This document shows, piece by piece, positions 7,518-14,958 of a DNA stretch of 14,964 nt (the first letter of the stretch is position 1; every line of letters starts with the position of its first letter). The stretch is from contig PASL01000005.1 of the NCBI GenBank assembly GCA_002712125.1, forward strand, positions 1 through 14,964. The letters run 5' to 3'. A model generated the notes under the pieces. The model was not told the DNA's origin, did no database searches, and saw only the letters and a list, made by a program, of their open reading frames with translations. The position numbers were made by a program, and so were the translations under genes. The DNA comes from Chloroflexota bacterium. Lineage in GTDB: Bacteria; Chloroflexota; Dehalococcoidia; Lucifugimonadales; Lucifugimonadaceae.

Positions 7518-8489
7518 CTATTTTATCCAAAAAAGGTGAGAACCTTGAACCTTAGTTCTTATTTTATAGAGTGAAGTATCTCCACATATATATAATGTTT
7601 TACCATCTTTATCCCCAAAGACCAAATTAGCTGTGGCCTGCTCGGGTACAAGTATTTTTCCTAAAAGTTTACCAGAGTAATCATAACAGTGAACTCCATC
7701 TTTTGCACTGGTCCAAATGTTATCATTGATATCTACTCTAAACCCATCAGGTATACCTGGCCGAACTGTAGCGAATAATCTTTTATTACTTAGTTTATTA
7801 TCATTAACATCAAATACAGATATTGTGCCTGGTTCTCCTGAATCTGCTATATAAAGTTTAGTTTCGTCATCTGAAAAAGCTAAGCCATTTGGTCTATCAC
7901 ATGTTTTATCAACAATTGATGTTTTATTAGAATTAGGTTCATAAATATAAGTATAATTACCTCCGATTTCAGATTTTCTTTGATTTCCTTCTCTCTCTGA
8001 AATAATCCCGTATGGTGGGTCTGTAAACCAAATTGTTTTATCATTTTTTATGACTAAATCATTAGGAGAGTTAAGTCTTTTGCCATTATATTTACTAGTT
8101 ATTTCTATGATTTGATTCTCTGAATCAGTTAAGGTTATTCTGTTTGTTCTATGCTCACAAGAAACTAGATTTCCATCAATATTTCTGTAATTACCATTAG
8201 AATTATTCGAAGGTTCCCTATGGATAAAAGTTTGTTGCTTATCGATTTCATATCTAAGCATTCTATTATTAGGAATATCTGACCAGATTACTAAGTTCCC
8301 TTCAGGGAAATAAACTGGTCCTTCTGCCCATTCACAACCTTTCCATAAATTAACAAGTTCTGAGTTATGATCAATTAATTGTAAAAATTTATCATCATGT
8401 ATCTCTACAGGATTTACTTTTCTTTTTTCCAAGACTTCATTAGAAGTTTCGTCTCTATGATTTTCCCAAATTTTACTTTTAGCTAGCAT
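7518..8489 (-). CDS. SMP-30/gluconolactonase-family lactonase A
   Basis: Six-bladed beta-propeller lactonase (SMP-30/gluconolactonase/LRE family), 323 residues from ATG at 8489, likely hydrolysing a sugar lactone to the acid. Ligand residues of the divalent-metal site are present: Glu56 (AEGPVYF), Asn143 (SPNDLV), Asn201 (RPNGLAF) and Asp248 (IPDGFRVD). A blade motif IWFTDPPYG is also typical. No signal peptide is visible, so it should act in the cytoplasm. The open frame extends upstream to a TTG inside the preceding lactonase gene, but ATG at 8489 has a clean AAGGA seven bases ahead and is preferred. It is a paralogue of the gene directly upstream. Glucono-lactone as substrate is inferred from gnd and the gluconokinase nearby; other aldonolactones are possible. 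Confidence 0.87.
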   Translation of the reverse strand: MLAKSKIWENHRDETSNEVLEKRKVNPVEIHDDKFLQLIDHNSELVNLWKGCEWAEGPVYFPEGNLVIWSDIPNNRMLRYEIDKQQTFIHREPSNNSNGNYRNIDGNLVSCEHRTNRITLTDSENQIIEITSKYNGKRLNSPNDLVIKNDKTIWFTDPPYGIISEREGNQRKSEIGGNYTYIYEPNSNKTSIVDKTCDRPNGLAFSDDETKLYIADSGEPGTISVFDVNDNKLSNKRLFATVRPGIPDGFRVDINDNIWTSAKDGVHCYDYSGKLLGKILVPEQATANLVFGDKDGKTLYICGDTSLYKIRTKVQGSHLFWIK

Positions 8490-8503
8490 TATTACATCCT
8501 TAA

Positions 8504-9394
8504 TTAGATTAAATTTAATTTCCAAACGGAACTTGTTGCGGTTATAAACAAAGTTTTATTATTTTCCATTCCAAAACACAAATTAGCACAAACTTCTGGT
8601 GTATTAATTTTACCTAATAATTTTTTATTTTCATCATATATTTGTACCCCACTGCCTGAAGATGTCCATAAATTATTATTGTCATCAATTTTTATTCCAT
8701 CAGGAACATAAGGTTCGACTTTAGCAAATATACTTGGGTTTTGAACTTTATTGTTTAATAAATCAAAAACTATTATATTATTACTTCTAAATTCGCCATG
8801 AGTTCTTCCTGTGTCACTAATATATAGTTTATTTTCATTTTTCGAAAAACAAATACCATTTGGTTTATCAAAATCTTCGCTTACAATTGTAATATTTTTA
8901 TTTTTAGGCTCTATTTTATACACTCTATTTCGATCTTGCTCAGGAGCTTGACCATGACCAAGTTCAGTTTCTAAAAAACCGTAATCAGGATCTGTAAACC
9001 ATATAGAATCATCTGATTTTACTACTACATCGTTTGGAGACGTCAGTTTTTTACCATTATATGAATCAGCAAGTATAGTTATATCACCATTATGTTCTAA
9101 TCTGATAACTTTCCTTTTCGATGTTAGACAAGATATAAGTCGCCCTTCATTATCAATTGTATTTCCGTTCGCGTGCCCACTTGGATTTCTAAATACTCTT
9201 GTTCCTTTGCTTTCAGACCATTCAAAAATTGTATTATTAGGTATATCGCTAAAAATTAATCTTTCTCGACTTTTATCCCAACATGGCCCTTCAGTGAATG
9301 AAAAATTTCCGGGTAATTTTTCTAATTGATAATTTGTGTTTATGATTGAGTGAAATTTTTCATCAAAAATTTCAAAAATTTTATTTTTATCCAT
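8504..9394 (-). CDS. SMP-30/gluconolactonase-family lactonase B
   Basis: Second SMP-30 propeller lactonase, 296 residues, first gene of the minus-strand operon. Metal-site residues are Glu35 (TEGPCW), Asn121 (SPNDVV), Asn179 (KPNGICF) and Asp232 (VPDGIKID). SDIPNN (49-54) and IWFTDPDYG (131-139) match its neighbour, showing tandem duplication, but overall identity looks modest, so the copies are old or specialised. It carries a DYGFLETELGHGQAPEQDRNRVY insert-like segment (137-159) also seen in gluconolactonases. No signal peptide is visible. ATG at 9394 is preceded by GAAGG at seven bases. Fourteen bases separate its stop from the ATG of lactonase A. Its lead position means promoter control of the pathway probably lies in 9395-9476. 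Confidence 0.87.
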   Translation of the reverse strand: MDKNKIFEIFDEKFHSIINTNYQLEKLPGNFSFTEGPCWDKSRERLIFSDIPNNTIFEWSESKGTRVFRNPSGHANGNTIDNEGRLISCLTSKRKVIRLEHNGDITILADSYNGKKLTSPNDVVVKSDDSIWFTDPDYGFLETELGHGQAPEQDRNRVYKIEPKNKNITIVSEDFDKPNGICFSKNENKLYISDTGRTHGEFRSNNIIVFDLLNNKVQNPSIFAKVEPYVPDGIKIDDNNNLWTSSGSGVQIYDENKKLLGKINTPEVCANLCFGMENNKTLFITATSSVWKLNLI

Positions 9395-9476
9395 AATACA
9401 ACCTTCAAAGTAATATATTATTTATTTTAACAGATAAAATTATTTTTATAGATAATATATTAATAAGTCATAAAAT
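9395..9476. promoter_or_regulatory. Divergent promoter region
   Basis: This 82-base, very A+T-rich gap separates the lactonase-led minus-strand operon from the plus-strand ceramidase-like gene, so both promoters must lie in it or in the flanking genes. On the plus strand TTAACA (9427-9432) and GATAAT (9451-9456) are 18 bases apart, each one base from sigma-70 consensus; transcription would start about 12-15 bases before the ATG, leaving little room for a ribosome-binding site. On the minus strand a weaker pair, TATGAC and TATAAA at 16 bases, can be proposed. No inverted repeat resembling an operator was found by eye. Confidence 0.4.
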
Positions 9477-10550
9477 ATGAATATAGAAATTAAAACGTCA
9501 TTGAGCGATGAACAATTTATGGCTGGTTCAGCTAAGTCAGTTATTACACCTCCTGTTTCATTCCCAATATTTAGTCCAGAGTTCAAGACTCGTAAATCAG
9601 AAGGGATATTGGATGACTTGCTATGTAGAGTAGTAACCATTGATATTTTTGGTAAAAAAATAATATTTATCAGTCTTGATATTTGGGGTATTTCAGATTA
9701 TCTTCAAACAAAAATTTTAAACCTAGTTTCAAAAAACATAAAAGTTAGTCAACAAGACATTTTTATTTCATCAACAGGAAATGCTACATCTCCTTCAATT
9801 AATGAAGATGAAAAAATATATGAAAATTACTATAATTATTTGCCAGAACAAATCCTTAGTGCAACTTATATGGCTATAGGAAACTTAGCTCCAGCATCAA
9901 TAGGATCTTTCGCAACCAAACTTCCTAATGTGTCTACTTTTTATGAAAAAGAAAATTATCCTGGTAACCCGGCACTTTTTGTTACAGAAATTATCGGAAA
10001 AGAAAACAATACTATTGCTAAAATTTATAATTTTTCTTGTCCTGCAAATATTATGGGAGAAGAAAATCTTAGTTGGACAGCTGATTTCCCTGGATACTCA
10101 TCTTGGGCTTTAGAACAAAAATATGGAGGAGTGTCTATTTTCTTGCCTTCACCGAGCTCAGATATTCGTCCCTTCAATTGGTGGAAAAATAACAATAACT
10201 TTTCACACTCGTCTAGAGAATCAAGTGATGTGCATGCTATGGGATTATTGTTAGCTACTCAAGTAACCAATTTTTCTGATGAAGTTTTTTTCAAAAGAAA
10301 TATTATTGCTAAAACAGTAGAAGATGAGGACAATCAACTAAGAATATTAAAACTCGGGGAAATATATTTTGTTTTTTCAAATAAACCTCAAAACAACAAA
10401 TTTGCTCGAAGAGTAAGAAAGAAATTTTTATTTTCGAAAATTTTTGTTTATTCCAATAATAAAAATTTTATATTTGATGAAATAATTAGGTATGATGCTA
10501 AATCGGTAAAAAAAGCCCAAAATATACTTGAAGAACTAGGAGCTAATTAG
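9477..10550 (+). CDS. Neutral-ceramidase-like protein lacking metal-binding histidines
   Basis: A 357-residue protein that follows the N-terminal domain of neutral/alkaline ceramidases. It has AGSAKSVITPP (16-26), a GILDDLLCRVVTID strand (43-56), IIFISLDIWG (62-71), QDIFISSTGNATSPS (93-107), NFSCPANIMGEENLSWTADFPG (185-206) and SPSSDIRP (225-232). Family members carry THTHSGP, CHP and GAAGDINP at these places. Here the first is STGNATSP, the second is CP without histidine, and the third has SPSSD. The zinc ligands therefore appear lost, while the framework residues remain. No signal peptide is visible, unlike secreted ceramidases, and the C-terminal immunoglobulin-like domain is absent. ATG at 9477 has no clear ribosome-binding site. 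The gene converges on the creatininase homologue, overlapping it by four bases. It is probably not a hydrolase of the usual type; its role is unknown. Confidence 0.68.
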   Translation: MNIEIKTSLSDEQFMAGSAKSVITPPVSFPIFSPEFKTRKSEGILDDLLCRVVTIDIFGKKIIFISLDIWGISDYLQTKILNLVSKNIKVSQQDIFISSTGNATSPSINEDEKIYENYYNYLPEQILSATYMAIGNLAPASIGSFATKLPNVSTFYEKENYPGNPALFVTEIIGKENNTIAKIYNFSCPANIMGEENLSWTADFPGYSSWALEQKYGGVSIFLPSPSSDIRPFNWWKNNNNFSHSSRESSDVHAMGLLLATQVTNFSDEVFFKRNIIAKTVEDEDNQLRILKLGEIYFVFSNKPQNNKFARRVRKKFLFSKIFVYSNNKNFIFDEIIRYDAKSVKKAQNILEELGAN

Positions 10551-11398
10551 CCAGGCATATCTGATTTCGGTTTTGAAGTATGATGGTCTTTTCTTTTATT
10601 GAATTTTCTTTTATGAAATTCTTCTCCCCACTTAATTAAATTACTTACTGATTCATCAAATAACATTTTTCCTTTATCTTTTGTTGCTAGTAAAGGTTCT
10701 CCTGCAATTCCTGTTTCTGTGTTTTCACTTGTCCAAGAAATCATTGATACTGGACCTTGTCCCCAAAGATCAACCCATTCAAAATTTGATTCATGCTTGT
10801 TCATTCCATATTCTTCATTGACGGCTTTATCCATTTGTATTAGATTTTCATTTAAGTGTAATGCCAATGATGTTTCAGCTTCTCCCGAATGTGCACAACC
10901 TCCAGGGAATTTTGATTCTCTCCATTTAGACATGAATTCTTTATCTACAGCTGTTAATCCCCACCATGATGCAAGTGAGATATTAGCTGTACTTTCTAAG
11001 TTTATTTTTCTGCATGCTAATTCTAACGGAATCATATTTGAACCATGACCATTTATTACTATGATTTTTTCAAATCCATGATAGGTTAGTGATTTAAGTA
11101 TATCGCTTATATAATCTATAAATGTGTTGTAGTTGATAGTTACTGAACCTGGAAAATCCATAACATGAGTTGTAAATCCATATGAAACAGGGGGCATAAA
11201 TAATAATCTTTCAGGATTTTTTTTACAAGCTTCTTTTGCTATTTCAGTAGCTGTCCACTTGTCCATCTTGATTGGAAGATGAGGTCCATGTTGTTCCATA
11301 GTACCTACGGGTAGTACAGGGATCAGTTTTTGCTTAACAGCTTCATTAACCTCAGGCCAAGTTAAGTCTTCGTATTTCCATTTTCTATCTATGCTCAT
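10547..11398 (-). CDS. Creatininase-family metal-dependent amidohydrolase
   Basis: A 283-residue member of the creatininase/MftE family, cytoplasmic enzymes with a binuclear metal site that open cyclic or peptide amides. Metal-site segments are GTMEQHGPHLPIKMD (32-46), with Glu35, His37 and Asp46, then INGHGSN (115-121) with His118, and AHSGEAETS (169-177). MPPVSYGFTTHVMDFPG (68-84) is the typical family substrate-loop region. The C-terminus ends in a basic, low-complexity tail (about 263-283). ATG at 11398 lies five bases after the stop of the helicase-loader gene, with GAGGG upstream, so it looks co-transcribed with dnaB. The actual substrate cannot be told from sequence: creatinine, an N-formyl or cyclic amide, or a peptide. 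No mycofactocin genes are present, so an MftE role is unlikely. Confidence 0.9.
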   Translation of the reverse strand: MSIDRKWKYEDLTWPEVNEAVKQKLIPVLPVGTMEQHGPHLPIKMDKWTATEIAKEACKKNPERLLFMPPVSYGFTTHVMDFPGSVTINYNTFIDYISDILKSLTYHGFEKIIVINGHGSNMIPLELACRKINLESTANISLASWWGLTAVDKEFMSKWRESKFPGGCAHSGEAETSLALHLNENLIQMDKAVNEEYGMNKHESNFEWVDLWGQGPVSMISWTSENTETGIAGEPLLATKDKGKMLFDESVSNLIKWGEEFHKRKFNKRKDHHTSKPKSDMPG

Positions 11399-11403
11399 AT
11401 GTT

Positions 11404-12801
11404 TTACCCTCTATTTCTAAAATCAGGTGCAGATAAATATCTTTCTGTGACTACATTAGCGTCACTGAGTCTAGATACAATTGCGTCTGAATATTTATTT
11501 GTAATTAAGTTGTTTTTATTTCCTATACTTTCTAGAGTTATTCGGCTAGTAAAAACAGTTGGTAATATTAAATCATATCTGTGGACAATAATCTGGTAAA
11601 GTTTTTCTTCTGCCCAAGGAGTTGATGCCTCTGTACCTAAGTCATCTAAGATTAATAAATCTACATTCTTTACTTGATTGAAAACTTTATCAAAAGAATC
11701 ATTACCATTTGGTCCATATGATGTTCTCAAGTCATCAAGCAAATCTGGTAAAAATTTAAATAATACTGAAAAATTATTATTTGTTGATTCATTCATTATT
11801 GAGATAGCTAAGTGAGTTTTTCCAACTCCTGTTGGACCAGCTAAGTATAGCCATCCTGATGGTTCTTCTGCAAATATTTTTGCGGCATCGTATGCTTCCT
11901 TAAGTGATCTTTTTTGTGTGCTTGATGATTTTTGTGCTCCAGATGTTATGAAGTTTTCAAATGTCATTTTACTTCTTATTTTTTTACTTAGTCCTGTGCC
12001 TAGTATCTGTTCTATATTTCTACCTGGCTGGATATTTATAATAGAAGAAAAATAAGGGTCGCTAAGCCTAGTTCTAAATCTGTCATTTAGTTCATAAAAA
12101 TATTTTGAAGTAGTTACAATAGTGGGCATTCTTCTGTTGTATCTATGAGTTAATATTTGATCTAATTTTTCTTCAGCCCATCCACTTAAATTATTTATTG
12201 ATAAATCATCTAATATTAATATTGGCGCTTCAATTGTTTGCTGAAAAGTATCATCGTAATTTGTTTCAGTTTCTGAACTTAGCGCAGACCTAAAGTGATC
12301 CAATAAATTCGGTATTGAGATAAATTTAACAGGATCACCTTGATCTAGTAACGCGTTTCCTATTGCTGCAGCTAAATGAGTTTTTCCAGTCCCTGATGGT
12401 CCGGTTATTATTAACCAACCTTCTTTATTTGTTACAAATTTCTGAGCTTCGTGATAGGCTTTTCTAAAGGATGAAGGTTCAGAAAATCTTTCATTTGTTC
12501 CTAATTCTATATTGTCAAAAGTAAATCTTTCAAATGATTCTAATTGAGAATATTCTTTTAGGCGATTAGTTGAGGAATTACTCCAAATTTTTTCTTGACA
12601 TTCACAAGCTATAATTTTTCTTTCAGAAGCAGGCGCATTTTCAAAAGGCTCTTGAACAAACCACCTTGTATTATTACATATTTTACAATCATAACCAAGG
12701 TTACTTTCTTCCTCTAGATTTTTGTTTTCGGACGTATTCTCTGTAGAACTCATCCGATCTATTCTCCTCAGAATTTCGTCTAATGGCTCCATACCTTTCA
12801 T
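11404..12801 (-). CDS. DnaC/DnaI-like helicase loader with two tandem AAA+ modules
   Basis: A 465-residue ATPase next to dnaB, so likely loads the replicative helicase. An N-terminal zinc-binding motif has Cys39/Cys42 and Cys66/Cys68. Two complete DnaC/IstB-type AAA+ modules follow: Walker A GPSGTGKT (134-141) with Walker B ILILDD (194-199), then GPTGVGKT (322-329) with LLILDD (382-387). Each module repeats W-AEEKL-QI--HRY (208-221 and 396-409) and RLSD (245-248 and 444-447), showing an internal duplication. Usual DnaC/DnaI proteins of about 250-310 residues have one module. ATG at 12801 has GAGAGG six bases ahead; an internal ATG at 12753 has GAGGAG at ten bases. The first start overlaps the DnaD-domain gene by 101 bases. 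Loading by analogy is inference; the duplication is directly visible. Confidence 0.88.
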   Translation of the reverse strand: MKGMEPLDEILRRIDRMSSTENTSENKNLEEESNLGYDCKICNNTRWFVQEPFENAPASERKIIACECQEKIWSNSSTNRLKEYSQLESFERFTFDNIELGTNERFSEPSSFRKAYHEAQKFVTNKEGWLIITGPSGTGKTHLAAAIGNALLDQGDPVKFISIPNLLDHFRSALSSETETNYDDTFQQTIEAPILILDDLSINNLSGWAEEKLDQILTHRYNRRMPTIVTTSKYFYELNDRFRTRLSDPYFSSIINIQPGRNIEQILGTGLSKKIRSKMTFENFITSGAQKSSSTQKRSLKEAYDAAKIFAEEPSGWLYLAGPTGVGKTHLAISIMNESTNNNFSVLFKFLPDLLDDLRTSYGPNGNDSFDKVFNQVKNVDLLILDDLGTEASTPWAEEKLYQIIVHRYDLILPTVFTSRITLESIGNKNNLITNKYSDAIVSRLSDANVVTERYLSAPDFRNRG

Positions 12802-13447
12802 TTTTTACCTCTCTTTCTTTTCCTTCAGTGGTCCATCTCTCAAGAATTGTTTTAATATATTTCCAATTTTTTACATTATTTTCTGTTGCTATTTTAATTG
12901 CGTCTAGTATATCTTTCTCATCATATTCTTTAAGGGCATCATGAATATTTTCATAAATTATTGGTGTTATGTAACCAATATTATTTTCGTATAAATTTAT
13001 TACAGGATTGTTGTTTTGAGATGTAAAATCAGAAAAATTTGAATCTAATTTATTATAAGAAAAATCTTTTTCTATGCCTTCTCTAGCAATATGATTTCTT
13101 ACTTGTTCTGTATTTAGAAAAATTCTTATGTTTTTCTCCTTGTCATTAATAATTAAAATAATTCCCTTTTTTTCTAATTCACTTAAAGATTCATTGAGGT
13201 TTTGCTTTAGATTATCATTTTTATAAATTTTTATTATAGCTGGATCTGATAATAATTCATCAATATGTAAAAATGCAGGAAAATCTTTCTTTAGATATAA
13301 ACTGTGTATGATTTTTAATAGAATTTTGAGTTCTTCAAGGGAATCATATTTTTCTAAATATGTAGAAAATAATGGCGCAGGGGTAGGTATATACTTAACA
13401 CCGAATGGTAATCCTTTATTCAATTGATTGTTCTGCTCTCTGCTCAT
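12701..13447 (-). CDS. DnaD-domain primosomal protein
   Basis: A 248-residue replication-initiation protein. The C-terminal DnaD/DnaB_2-type domain spans about 149-212, with LYENNIGYITPIIYENI (152-168), DAIKIATENNVKNWKYI (182-198) and ILERWTTEG (201-209). The N-terminal part (about 12-115) is a probable winged-helix region; its opening FGVKYIPTPAPLF resembles DnaD-domain proteins I recall from Chloroflexota. The last 35 or so residues are highly charged and basic and overlap the next gene, so they may be unstructured. ATG at 13447 lacks a ribosome-binding site and overlaps dnaB by 32 bases. A TTG at 13423, placed in TTGAATAA with the dnaB stop, is an equally good start. In Bacillus, DnaD helps bring DnaB/DnaI and the helicase to origins; here it sits between helicase and loader. 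Confidence 0.85.
   Translation of the reverse strand: MSREQNNQLNKGLPFGVKYIPTPAPLFSTYLEKYDSLEELKILLKIIHSLYLKKDFPAFLHIDELLSDPAIIKIYKNDNLKQNLNESLSELEKKGIILIINDKEKNIRIFLNTEQVRNHIAREGIEKDFSYNKLDSNFSDFTSQNNNPVINLYENNIGYITPIIYENIHDALKEYDEKDILDAIKIATENNVKNWKYIKTILERWTTEGKEREVKNERYGAIRRNSEENRSDEFYREYVRKQKSRGRK
12764..12813 (-). promoter_or_regulatory. Two ribosome-binding sites for alternative loader starts
   Basis: GAGAGG (12813-12808) lies six bases before ATG 12801, and GAGGAG (12769-12764) lies ten bases before the in-frame ATG 12753. Both are strong matches to the Shine-Dalgarno sequence in a genome where most starts have weak ones. Use of the second start would give a protein 16 residues shorter that still contains the zinc motif and both AAA+ modules. 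Confidence 0.5.
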
Positions 13448-14879
13448 TATAATTAGCTGTAGTATTTATCATAGAAATTTCTTGAAATGCTCCTATTGAA
13501 TCTTCAACTTGAAATTCTACTTCATCTGTTGGCCCGTTTCTATGCTTAGCGATAATCACTGAAGCCCGATTTCTTGGGTATGGTGATGTTGGATTAGCCT
13601 TATTCCATTCTTCTAAACTTATTAATTTATCTTCTCTATGTATGAACATAACGATATCTGCATCTTGTTCAATTGAACCTGATTCTCTTAAGTCTGAAAG
13701 CATTGGTCTCTTTGACGTTCTTTGCTCGATAGCACGACTTAATTGAGATATTGCAAGTATAGGAATATTTAAGTCTCTTGCCAAAGATTTTATTTGCCTT
13801 GAAATTTCTGAAACTTCTTGAGCACGATTTCCTTCTCTTCCTCTATTATTGCCATTTATTAACTGCATATAATCAATTATAAGAAAATCTAGCCCATTTG
13901 AAATTTGTAGCCTTCTCGCTTTACCTCTCATTTCCATTACTGTTTGAAATGGGGTGTCGTCAACAGAAATAGAAAGATCTGACAAAAGTCCAATAGAGTC
14001 AACAACCTGTTGTTGCTCTATAGTGTTTTGTAAGGAAAAATTTCTTATTTTTTGCATATTAACTTTTGATTGTGAAGCTAATAGTCTTTGTGCTATTTGT
14101 TCTCTACCCATTTCCAAAGAAAATATTCCAACTTTGAAATCTGCTTTCGCAGCAGAGACAGCTAAATTTAGGCCTAACATTGATTTACCAACAGATGGTC
14201 TTGCGGCAAGAACTACCATATCGGATCTTTGTAGGCCTCCAACTAATAAATCATTTAATCTCGTGAAACCAGTTGTTATTGGTAATCTATCAATATCATC
14301 ATCCAAATTTTCTGTTGATGATGTTTGTTCTAGATAATTTGTTAAAGATCTAGATAATGGTACAAAATCTCTACTTATTGATTCCTGTCTGATTTTATAT
14401 AGGGCATCTTCTGCCGTTGATAATGATTTATCCACATCAAAGTCATCTTTAAATCCAATTTGGCTGATTTCTTCACCCGTCTTAATCAGGTCTCTCATTG
14501 TAGACGTTCTAATAATTAGGTTAGAGTAATGCTCTATGTGAACAGACGTTGGAGTGTTTGCTATTAACTCTGAAATATACTCTGCCCCACCTACAGCTTC
14601 TAGTTGATTACTTTTCTCTGCGCTGTTCCTACTTAATATTTCCTGCGTTTCTAATTCGTGAACTAATGTTATTTGATTGATAGCTTCTTGACGTTCAAAT
14701 AAACTAAGGCATGCGGAGTATACAAAACCATTTGTATAAAGGAAAAAATGTTCAACTTTCAGTTCTCCCATAATTTTTGTTAAGGAATCACTATCAATAA
14801 TTATGGACCCTAGAACTGCTTCTTCAGCCTCCAAGTTATGAGGTAAATCTATGTTATTTATTTGAACTTCATTAGCCAT
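13416..14879 (-). CDS. dnaB: Replicative DNA helicase DnaB
   Basis: Hexameric 5'-3' helicase that unwinds the replication fork, 487 residues from ATG at 14879. The N-terminal domain opens with LPHNLEAEEAVLGSIIID (12-29), the linker region is about 145-195, and the RecA-like domain carries Walker A ARPSVGKS (226-233), the catalytic glutamate in SLEM (254-257), DFLIIDYMQLI (331-341), ISQLSRAIEQR (377-387), DLRESGSIEQDAD (397-409) and the arginine-finger region AKHRNGPT (444-451). No intein interrupts it. The frame stays open upstream through a TTG at 14906 to the window edge, but homologues start just before the LPHNLEAE motif, so ATG 14879 is preferred. The stop overlaps the next gene. It is followed by a DnaD-domain protein and a loader-like ATPase, a complete helicase-loading set. 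Confidence 0.97.
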   Translation of the reverse strand: MANEVQINNIDLPHNLEAEEAVLGSIIIDSDSLTKIMGELKVEHFFLYTNGFVYSACLSLFERQEAINQITLVHELETQEILSRNSAEKSNQLEAVGGAEYISELIANTPTSVHIEHYSNLIIRTSTMRDLIKTGEEISQIGFKDDFDVDKSLSTAEDALYKIRQESISRDFVPLSRSLTNYLEQTSSTENLDDDIDRLPITTGFTRLNDLLVGGLQRSDMVVLAARPSVGKSMLGLNLAVSAAKADFKVGIFSLEMGREQIAQRLLASQSKVNMQKIRNFSLQNTIEQQQVVDSIGLLSDLSISVDDTPFQTVMEMRGKARRLQISNGLDFLIIDYMQLINGNNRGREGNRAQEVSEISRQIKSLARDLNIPILAISQLSRAIEQRTSKRPMLSDLRESGSIEQDADIVMFIHREDKLISLEEWNKANPTSPYPRNRASVIIAKHRNGPTDEVEFQVEDSIGAFQEISMINTTANYNEQRAEQSIE

Positions 14880-14941
14880 AAGATAAGTTTGAACTTTTAA
14901 ATTCAAATGGTCAATAGAAGATATAATTATATAATGATGTT

Positions 14942-14958
14942 TTGGGAAAATTTCCCAA
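14942..14958. promoter_or_regulatory. Perfect inverted repeat upstream of dnaB
   Basis: Arms TTGGGAAA and TTTCCCAA are separated by a single A, giving a 17-base near-palindrome whose near edge is 63 bases before the dnaB ATG. It has three consecutive G/C pairs in each arm within very A+T-rich DNA. It could be an operator for a dimeric regulator, or a replication-related site. It is too short with too small a loop to form an RNA hairpin terminator. Nothing links it to a known regulator. Confidence 0.4.

Noticed and set aside
7501..7530. Longer RpiB starting at TTG 7530
   Set aside because: It would place ten extra residues ahead of the canonical MKIAIG start and overlap the lactonase gene, while ATG 7500 has its own ribosome-binding site.
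13954..14337. A 127-codon plus-strand open frame inside dnaB
   Set aside because: It is antisense to the Walker A region of dnaB, shows no recognisable domain and is explained by codon bias of the helicase gene.
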